DNA from: Lacihabitans sp. LS3-19
GTDB lineage: Bacteria > Bacteroidota > Bacteroidia > Cytophagales > Spirosomataceae
Reading direction: 5' to 3'
Length of the DNA: 64,000 bases
NCBI RefSeq assembly: GCF_024343575.1
Contig: NZ_RJUA01000003.1
Coordinates: 124,001-188,000, forward strand
Shown here: positions 57,467-64,000 of the stretch, piece after piece
How the letters are laid out: every line of letters starts with the position of its first letter
How positions within the stretch are numbered: the first letter of the stretch is position 1
The notes under the pieces: generated by a model
The model's database searches: none
What the model saw: the letters and a program-made list of their open reading frames with translations, nothing else
What the model was told of the DNA's origin: nothing
Program-made: the position numbers and the translations under genes

Positions 57467-59710
57467 TTATTTTTGACTTAATTGAAATGCACGAATGTCT
57501 TTAAATAATACCCTAAAGTTAGCACCTTTGTCTGAACTTGAGGAAAATTTTCCTCTCAATTGTTTACTTAAAATTTTCACTAGTTTTAAGCCTAAGGACT
57601 TGCTTTTTACGGGGTCAAAATCGCTTGGAAGTCCCTTTCCGTCATCGTTGACATTTAGTTCGTATTCCACTTCATTTAAAGCTTTAATATCTATTTTTAT
57701 TTTTCCATTGGCCTGGTTTTCAAAGGCATATTTGTAAGCATTTGATACCAGTTCGTTCACAATCAATCCCAAAGGAATGGCAGTATCTATGTCAAATTCT
57801 ATCTTATTGGCTTCTATTTCTATATCAATTTTCTTGCCGTCTTTTTCAAACATTTCTGAGAGATACACTACAAGTTCTTTTAGGTAGTTTTCTATATCTA
57901 CATTGCTCAAATGATCACTTTGATATAAGTTTTGATGAATCAAGCTCATGGCTTGCACACGGTTTTGACCTTCTCTTATATTTGAAAGCAGGGTAGGGTC
58001 ATCTATATTGTCGGATTGTATGTTGAGGAGACTAGAGATTATCTGCAAGTTGTTTTTAACTCTATGATGGATCTCGCGTAGCAGTGTTTCTTTTTCTTCA
58101 AGAGAAGATTGGATTATGTCGCTTTGCTTGCTTATTTCTTCGTTTTTTTGTAAAAGTATAGCGTTATTCTTTTGTTTTATTCTGGAACGATTATAAAATA
58201 AGCCAGCTAGTAACACAAATAAAACTACTCCTAACAATGCAAGGTTTCGAGCCAAATTTGATTTTTCTATTAATTTTTCCTGAAGTTCGGCCTCGTTTTT
58301 TAGACTATTTATCTGGTCTTCTTTCTTTTTTGTTTCATAAATAGCCTCCATTCTGGCTGTATTTTCTTTAATGTCGTTGTTGCTGATTAGTTCGTTTAAA
58401 ATTGAAAATTGTTTTTGAGCTTCAAAGGCCTCTTTCATTCTGTTGGCATTGCTATAGGTATTGGCGAGGTCTTCATAGGCAAAACTTTGCTCTCGAGGCA
58501 CATTTATCTCTTTCGTTATTCTCACTGTTTCATTGAGGTATTTTTCGGCTTTAGTATAGTTTCCCATTTTATTCATCAATCTGCCCAATTCTAGATTCAT
58601 AACCGCCACTTTCAGTTTTTGATCTGTTTTTATGGCATATTCAAGTCCTTTTAAATAATATTCCTCCGACAAAGCGTAGTTTTTGAGATAATTGTTTATT
58701 GTTCCTAAGTTTTTGTAAGCATAAGCCATCCCTCTTTCATCTTTCATTTCTTTCCGAAGATTGAGGTCCATTGTTGCGTATTTTTCAGCTTCTTTATATT
58801 TTTTAAATCTGTTGTAAACAGGTACTATACCTTGGCAAGCTGCCGAAATCCCAGATTTGTTAAAGGTAGTTTCTGCAATCTCTAGAGCTTTTAAGTAGTA
58901 TTCGACCGCTTTTTCGTCGTTTTTTAGGTAAAAGTTTATAGAGGCAAGGTTGCCATAAATATCACCGACTTTTACCAAATTGCCAATTTTTTCACCTTCT
59001 TTTATGGCTGCCAAATAGTAGTCCATACCTTTTTCGAAATTGCCTTGATAGTCGAAGATTATTCCGGTGGCATTGAGTATCCACATTTGTAACTCCGAAT
59101 CTTTGGCTTCTTTGGCATTTTTTATGGCCAAGTCGTAGTTTTCTAATGCCATGGGGTAGTTGCCCTCTTTTTCAGCAAGATCTCCAAGTCCTTTATAGGC
59201 TTCACCTTTTCCCGTTTTATATCCTATTTCGTAGCTTAACTTTAGACATTTTTCGTAACTGCTTTTAGAAAGCTCAACTTTGCCTGTTCTTCTGTATAGA
59301 TAGCCTTTTATAGCTAAGGCTAAGGCTTCTGATTCCCTATCTTTGAGTTTTTGAGAAAGGAGGTAGCTTTTATCCGCGGCTTTCATGGCCTCTTCAAAAT
59401 TTCCATCGGACATCAAACACTTTGCTAGCTCTTGATTAATAATGTTTTGAAAAATGTCGTTGGTCTTATAATTTGTATTTGCGGAAAGTTCAGTGCAGTA
59501 TTTTATGCCAGATTTTATATCTACATATCTTAGGTTTTTTAGAACCCCACTAAGTATTTCGACATTTTGAGGTGATCTTGAAAATTGTGATTTGAGTTCT
59601 GTTATTTTTTGATTTTGAGCAAATAAATTAGGGAAAATAAAAAACAAAACTAAACTCCAAAAATGAAATTTCTTTGAAAAATATAATGGTTTATTTTGGG
59701 TTTTTATCAT
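57467..59710 (-). CDS. TPR sensor histidine kinase (HisKA_2), 747 aa
   Basis: N-terminal signal ([16 protein letters not shown]), about nine TPR-like repeats to residue 440 (e.g. [40 protein letters not shown]), coiled coil, one membrane helix near 487-505 ([16 protein letters not shown]), and a HisKA_2 domain [20 protein letters not shown] with His549 as likely phospho-acceptor. The ATPase domain shows [32 protein letters not shown] and [14 protein letters not shown]. First gene of a two-gene unit with the receiver-LytTR gene. The TPRs are more regular than in the kinase at 22086. Confidence 0.94.
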   Translation of the reverse strand: MIKTQNKPLYFSKKFHFWSLVLFFIFPNLFAQNQKITELKSQFSRSPQNVEILSGVLKNLRYVDIKSGIKYCTELSANTNYKTNDIFQNIINQELAKCLMSDGNFEEAMKAADKSYLLSQKLKDRESEALALAIKGYLYRRTGKVELSKSSYEKCLKLSYEIGYKTGKGEAYKGLGDLAEKEGNYPMALENYDLAIKNAKEAKDSELQMWILNATGIIFDYQGNFEKGMDYYLAAIKEGEKIGNLVKVGDIYGNLASINFYLKNDEKAVEYYLKALEIAETTFNKSGISAACQGIVPVYNRFKKYKEAEKYATMDLNLRKEMKDERGMAYAYKNLGTINNYLKNYALSEEYYLKGLEYAIKTDQKLKVAVMNLELGRLMNKMGNYTKAEKYLNETVRITKEINVPREQSFAYEDLANTYSNANRMKEAFEAQKQFSILNELISNNDIKENTARMEAIYETKKKEDQINSLKNEAELQEKLIEKSNLARNLALLGVVLFVLLAGLFYNRSRIKQKNNAILLQKNEEISKQSDIIQSSLEEKETLLREIHHRVKNNLQIISSLLNIQSDNIDDPTLLSNIREGQNRVQAMSLIHQNLYQSDHLSNVDIENYLKELVVYLSEMFEKDGKKIDIEIEANKIEFDIDTAIPLGLIVNELVSNAYKYAFENQANGKIKIDIKALNEVEYELNVNDDGKGLPSDFDPVKSKSLGLKLVKILSKQLRGKFSSSSDKGANFRVLFKDIRAFQLSQK

Positions 59711-60045
59711 GGTTGTTTTTTAAATAGGCTACATAGGTATCAATTCATCAAGTAAGAATAAATAGCCAAATAAATATAAACTATTGATGAAATTTTAGAT
59801 TATTAGGATTACATCAAATATCAATAAAATATTGTCAGAAAAAAATATATTTGCTGATTAATTTTCGACCATTTTGGATATTTTTTATCGAACTAGATAT
59901 GTTATTTTTTTATTACTGGTATCCGATTAAAAATAAATAAATATTATTCATTATATCAGCCAGCACTGTTAGAACGCAATCAAAATTCTCTTTCGAAAAA
60001 ACTACTAACATAAACTACTGATTTAGAGAAATTTGAGTGCGTGAG
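59711..60045. other. Intergenic, upstream of the TPR kinase
   Basis: AT-rich and without any supported ORF. It should hold the promoter of the kinase at 59710, but no box close enough to consensus could be picked. Confidence 0.4.
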
Positions 60046-60160
60046 TTTGTGGACGGTCGGCCGCAGCCGTGCTGTTTTTTTGGTGGTACGCCACTCCGAT
60101 TCTTTTTTTTGAAAAAAAATAAGGGCGGACGGCTAGTCCCCAGGCGGCAGCCGACACAAA
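60046..60160. repeat. GC-rich fold-back element, about 115 bp
   Basis: GTCGGCCGCAGCC (60056-60068) and GGCGGCAGCCGAC (60143-60155) form an imperfect inverted repeat that extends outward through TTTGTG / CACAAA. The centre is eight T, G, eight A. Base composition is far from the AT-rich surroundings. The minus-strand frame through it (60015-60200) gives a 61-residue translation with no credible features. It is probably a mobile or structural element rather than a gene. Confidence 0.65.
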
Positions 60161-60187
60161 GTAAATAGAGGGTCATTTTCACCATAG

Positions 60188-60219
60188 ACAAAAAAAGCAC
60201 CTTGAAAGGCCATTCAAGG
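60188..60219 (-). terminator. Intrinsic terminator after the hybrid kinase gene
   Basis: CCTTGAA (60200-60206) pairs perfectly with TTCAAGG (60213-60219) and on the minus strand is followed by GTGCTTTTTTT. It lies 200 bp past the stop at 60422. A weaker hairpin, AGCAA/TTGCT at 60385-60397, is closer to the stop. Confidence 0.65.
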
Positions 60220-60421
60220 CCGATTTGCCTGTAAAATATATTTTAGTCGGATGCCAGTATTTTTTTATTATAAAGTTGCAAAAAAACAATATTCTTATTT
60301 TTAAAGAACACGTCAACTTAAATATTTCCTATATTTATTCATTAAAAAAGTTTACAATTAAATACTTCTTTAAGCCCAAAAAGCAGCAACCATTGCTCTT
60401 GAAATCAAAAATACTCTTAGA

Positions 60422-63058
60422 TTAATTAAAATACTCTGAAGGATGCTTGCCAAACCGCTGCTCGTAGATCTGGGCAAAGTGACTCGATGACTCGAAACCT
60501 ACCTCATAGGCTACTTGTTTAATGGTGCTGTATTTGCCCAGCTCCAAAATGATACGGGCCCTTTGTAGACGGAGCTCTTTAATCAACTCATTAGGTGTTA
60601 GGCCCGTTTGTGATTTTACATGACGATACAGGCTTCGCTCTGTCATGTTCATGGCTTCTGCCAGTTCTGGAATGTTTAGCTTAAGATTAGAGAGATTTTT
60701 ATTGACATACTGCTTCAAATTACCAATCAAGTCTCTTTGAGGAGATTCATCAATTTCGGCTAATACATTGTCTCGCTCCTGTTTGGCGACTTGCTGGCGG
60801 GTAGTAATAAATCGGATACGAGCCAGCAATTCTCTTTTCTCGAATGGCTTTTTGAGGAAATCATCAATACCCATCTCCAAGAGCTCAAGGCGAGTTTCCT
60901 CATTGGCACTGGCAGTGAGGAATATGATAGGCAACTCTGCGAAAAAGGTATTTTCTCGGGCTTTTGTCAAAAGCTCCTTGCCATCTATCTCAGGCATCAC
61001 TAGGTCGGTAATCAGGAGGTCAGGCCGCACTACATTCAGCATTTTCAGGGCTTCTGATCCACTACGAGCCATGTAAACCTTATAGCCTTCCCGCTCTAGC
61101 AATTGCTCCATAAATAGTAGGAGATCAGGGTTATCATCCACCACCAAAATGCGGGTAGATTGATTTACTTGGGTTTTTTCTTTGGTGGAGCTAAATTCTA
61201 CCTCGCTGATAGGAGACTCGGCTTTGAGATATAATGGGAAGCTGAGTGTAAAAGTTGTTCCCTCGTCCTCACTAGAAGCCACACTTATTTGTCCTTCTTG
61301 TATCTCAACCAGCTCTTTTACAGCCGCCAAGCCAATCCCATTGCCACTGATATTTTGAGTTTTATGCTCTCGATGATATCTCTGAAAAATGGAATCAAAC
61401 TTCTCCTTAGGAATGACACTACCTTCATTATTGATCAAAATTTTGACCTGATCACCATTAGATTTTAGGTCGATACTTATTCTGGCACCTTCTGGGCTAT
61501 ATTTGATCGCATTGGAGATCAAATTTGACCAAATGATATCCATTTTACGCTCATCTAGCATGAGGGTGAGGTCTGGCTCTGTAATGGTGCATGTCAATTT
61601 TTGGCCTTTCTCTTTCAACAATAAATCATACATGGCCTGCATTTTTCGGAAAAAGGACTTCATATTTAGGCGAGTACGAAGCAGGTTAAAATCCGCCTTA
61701 TTTTCACCTGCCAAACGAAGCACATCATCTACCATGTGAGAGATACGGCCGGCGTTTTGGTCAATGAGTTTGAGTCTTTTTGATACATCCTCTTGCTCGG
61801 TCACTTCTTCTTGTAGCGATTGCGTCAATCCACGTATAATGGTGAGTGGTGTTCTGAATTCATGGGTGATATTTTCAAAAAATTCTCTTTTCTGAACTTC
61901 TTGATTTTGAAGCAATTCTTTTTGAGCAGCAAGTAATTGATTTTTCTTTCTATTTTTTAAAAAGGCAAAACCCAGCAAACTCAAGACTACTGCCAGTACC
62001 GCCAATCCCATATAGAGCAGGTTTTGTCTGGATTGAAGGTTTTTATTCTCCTGTTCTTTTAATTCCGTCTCATATTTTTCAGCGATTTCAATAGACAATT
62101 TCTCTTGATTCTCCAGCAACAGGGTATCAGACCATTCGAAAGCCAATTGGAGGTATTCTGCAGCATCTTCATAATTGTAGGTTCTCTTGGCGGCTTTCCC
62201 TAAGGCAAATATAGCACTCCTTACCAGTGGCGTGTTGTCTAATTCATCCATCATATCGATGGCTATCAATAAATTCTCTTTGGCATTTTTATAATCCCCC
62301 ACTAAACTCTGAGTCACACCAAGATTTTGATAAGAGGCGGCTCGTACTGTAGGACTCATGTTATCGGCATTTTGTAGCCCTTCCTTAAAATAAGCTATGG
62401 CATCGGTATAGTCACCGGTAAACATATATCCAGACCCAATGCCAATTTTAAGCATTGACTTAATGGTACTGGGAGGCAGATTATTTGTAATGGTTTTACA
62501 GATTTCGATTTCTTTGGCCATGCTTTCTGTATCATGTAGCAAATGCAAGTAGACATTGCTCTTGTTGAGATGCACCAAGGCCATGTACAAATTCTCTTGG
62601 TATTCGGCGTAAATATCTAGTGCTTTTTGCAGATGGTCTAGGGCTTGCTCGGGCTTAATTTTTAGCCTCATGTGTATCAATCCCACTGTATTGTGAGCAT
62701 CGGCTAGTAGCAATTTTTCTTTCGAATTTTGGAGGTCCCTCAAAGCATCCAATCCATAGCTTAAAGCCTCCTGATACTTTGCTTTTTTCTCTAAGGTGCC
62801 GGACATTGACACCTTGTACCATGCTTTGTATTTTAATTGGGGATACTTATTTACTAATGGTTTTATTTTTTCTAAAACTGTTAAAAAAGAGTCAGGATAA
62901 ATGATGGGCAACAGGAACACTTCCTGCTTTGGTGTTCGTATATCTTGTCCATTTTCAATCTTCGTTTTCAATCTTTCAAAAACTTGATCGGCAGAAAGCA
63001 TTTGGGCCTGTGCTGCAAATCCCAAAAGCATTAAAAGTAAAATTCTCAACATACGCAT
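60422..63058 (-). CDS. Hybrid one-protein two-component regulator (TPR, HisKA, ATPase, receiver, AraC), 878 aa
   Basis: Signal peptide (MRMLRILLLMLLGFAAQAQ), TPR-like repeats (about 35-330), a membrane helix near 345-367 (LLYMGLAVLAVVLSLLGFAF), HisKA domain with FFENITHEFRTPLTIIRGLT and His399, ATPase domain (IWSNLISNAIKYSPEGARIS; GNGIGLAAVKELV), receiver at about 637-745 (ILVVDDNPDLLLF, D685 in LLITDLVMPEIDG, FLKKPFEKREL), and an AraC-type HTH at 775-878 (MTERSLYRHVKSQTGLTPNE; QVAYEVGFESSSHFAQIYEQ). The layout is that of hybrid systems such as the HTCS of Bacteroides, but the input is TPR-type rather than the usual beta-propeller sensor. All key residues are present. Confidence 0.95.
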   Translation of the reverse strand: MRMLRILLLMLLGFAAQAQMLSADQVFERLKTKIENGQDIRTPKQEVFLLPIIYPDSFLTVLEKIKPLVNKYPQLKYKAWYKVSMSGTLEKKAKYQEALSYGLDALRDLQNSKEKLLLADAHNTVGLIHMRLKIKPEQALDHLQKALDIYAEYQENLYMALVHLNKSNVYLHLLHDTESMAKEIEICKTITNNLPPSTIKSMLKIGIGSGYMFTGDYTDAIAYFKEGLQNADNMSPTVRAASYQNLGVTQSLVGDYKNAKENLLIAIDMMDELDNTPLVRSAIFALGKAAKRTYNYEDAAEYLQLAFEWSDTLLLENQEKLSIEIAEKYETELKEQENKNLQSRQNLLYMGLAVLAVVLSLLGFAFLKNRKKNQLLAAQKELLQNQEVQKREFFENITHEFRTPLTIIRGLTQSLQEEVTEQEDVSKRLKLIDQNAGRISHMVDDVLRLAGENKADFNLLRTRLNMKSFFRKMQAMYDLLLKEKGQKLTCTITEPDLTLMLDERKMDIIWSNLISNAIKYSPEGARISIDLKSNGDQVKILINNEGSVIPKEKFDSIFQRYHREHKTQNISGNGIGLAAVKELVEIQEGQISVASSEDEGTTFTLSFPLYLKAESPISEVEFSSTKEKTQVNQSTRILVVDDNPDLLLFMEQLLEREGYKVYMARSGSEALKMLNVVRPDLLITDLVMPEIDGKELLTKARENTFFAELPIIFLTASANEETRLELLEMGIDDFLKKPFEKRELLARIRFITTRQQVAKQERDNVLAEIDESPQRDLIGNLKQYVNKNLSNLKLNIPELAEAMNMTERSLYRHVKSQTGLTPNELIKELRLQRARIILELGKYSTIKQVAYEVGFESSSHFAQIYEQRFGKHPSEYFN

Positions 63059-63337
63059 TGTTTATAATGGGGTCAAATTTATATGATGCAAATAAGTTAA
63101 AATCAATTCATTAAACAAAATGGCAGAAAAAAATAGCCCTTTGGCAGAATATCGCAATTAAGAAGGAGCTTATGGTCAAAGAGTATTGATAACAGTACGG
63201 ATCCAGGTGAAAAAAGGTGGCAGAGTCACCTATATTTTTGGCAGGGAATCGGTTTTTTGGGGGGCGTACTTTGCGGTGTTCAATGTCAAATGAATTTTTG
63301 TTTTTGCTGAACTCCTAATCTTTAAATAATTATCATT

Positions 63338-64000
63338 ATGGACTTACAATTCCTTTCCAGAAAAATGCTGCCTTGTCTACTGACCCTCTTTTTGATTGTC
63401 AGGTTTTCCACCTTCAGCCACGCCCAATCCTGTGATGGAGTAATGATTGAGAACTCAATTAGCTCCACTGGTACCCCGGCGTTTAATAATGTTACACAAT
63501 CTTTTGTGTCTACCGCCACCGGCAATATGACTATGTTGAGGATATTTACCGGCCATAACGTAAATGATGGCCAGTTTCACACCACATCGGTAAAACTTGA
63601 AATTTTTGATCAGGGAAATATTATAGGCACTCAAACCGCCAGTATCACATATGCAGCAGTTTCAGATTTTCCTTTGGATTTTACATTTGACAATATCGCC
63701 GTTTCATTGGTAGCGAATAGAACCTATTCATTTCGATTGTCAAATCAGACATCTGAAACCATTATGTTCAGAACGAATAATGCTTATCCATTTGGTACTA
63801 ATAGCTTACCGACACGTTCGGATGTGCGATTTGTTATGAACATGCATGTTGACAACCCACTTCATATCGCTCCGAATAATTTTACCTGTGCGGAGTTTCC
63901 GGTTTTGCACATAACAGATGGAGGTTTTATAGGGCCTGACTATAATCTTTTCCGTAACGGCTCACTTTTTAAAACTATCAAAGTAGATTCCATAGAAATA
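63338..64000 (+). CDS. Secreted protein, 5' part only
   Basis: The frame opens at ATG 63338 and continues off the right edge (221 codons). Signal peptide: RKMLPCLLTLFLIVRFSTFS, then HAQSC. The first mature segment (EIFDQGNIIGTQTASITYAA, RTYSFRLSNQTSETIMFRTN) is a beta-sandwich-like domain, consistent with the N-terminus of another large surface protein. A later segment with VLHITDGGFIGPDYNLFRNG might begin a new module. Upstream is a 279-bp gap after the divergent hybrid kinase gene, whose AraC output could act on it; this is inferred from position. No family name is certain. Confidence 0.7.
   Translation, partial: MDLQFLSRKMLPCLLTLFLIVRFSTFSHAQSCDGVMIENSISSTGTPAFNNVTQSFVSTATGNMTMLRIFTGHNVNDGQFHTTSVKLEIFDQGNIIGTQTASITYAAVSDFPLDFTFDNIAVSLVANRTYSFRLSNQTSETIMFRTNNAYPFGTNSLPTRSDVRFVMNMHVDNPLHIAPNNFTCAEFPVLHITDGGFIGPDYNLFRNGSLFKTIKVDSIEI

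Noticed and set aside
60015-60200. 61-aa minus-strand ORF
   Set aside because: It spans the fold-back element; its composition follows the inverted repeat and homopolymer runs, not a protein.

Overview
The window looks like low-GC Bacteroidota DNA, probably from a Cytophagales relative. The main signs are a very high density of LytTR regulators, TPR-containing histidine kinases, FISUMP and S74 'tail fiber' secreted proteins, SprB-like repeat modules, and giant surface proteins that end in the P-G-F / S-V-F / C-terminal Cys domain common in Cytophagales. The lineage is inferred from gene content only. No rRNA, tRNA, CRISPR array or housekeeping operon was seen.

Layout. (1) 1-6.8 kb: a minus-strand operon of a lipoprotein, three S74 auto-processing fibre proteins, a FISUMP protein, a stand-alone LytTR regulator and a secreted protein running off the edge. 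(2) 6.9-9.0 kb: a shortened LytS-like kinase, then three 200-bp tandem repeats. (3) 9.0-23.9 kb: a 3795-residue mosaic surface protein, preceded by a receiver-only protein, a stand-alone LytTR, a receiver-LytTR regulator and a TPR sensor kinase. (4) 24.0-31.7 kb: a decayed IS4-type transposase, a 5'-deleted TPR-HTH pseudogene, and two intact membrane-anchored TPR-TM-HTH regulators around an MFS transporter. (5) 31.8-32.4 kb: a ParDE-like toxin-antitoxin pair. (6) 32.6-35.6 kb: a stand-alone LytTR followed by an 801-residue S74 fibre. (7) 36.3-52.6 kb: two giant beta-helix proteins (2741 and 2398 residues) and a stand-alone LytTR. (8) 52.7-63.1 kb: three TPR sensor systems (kinase + NarL-type regulator, kinase + receiver-LytTR, and a one-protein hybrid kinase/receiver/AraC) with a small lipoprotein and a fibre-like protein between them. 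(9) 63.3-64 kb: the start of another secreted protein.

How the parts may work together. The recurring theme is regulators beside repetitive surface proteins. Four LytTR-only proteins of about 105 residues, with no receiver or sensor domain, each sit directly beside one or more repetitive secreted proteins. Two promoter-proximal regions near the 3795-residue gene carry paired GGGAT boxes 20 bp apart, the geometry expected of a LytTR-type site. The three giant proteins share the same C-terminal domain and lack a recognisable classical type IX secretion tail. A hairpin element of about 60 bp recurs between the units in the 36-53 kb region. I read the window as an island of surface-display cassettes with local DNA-binding switches and TPR-based sensors. 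That reading is inference; the gene calls and repeats are seen directly.
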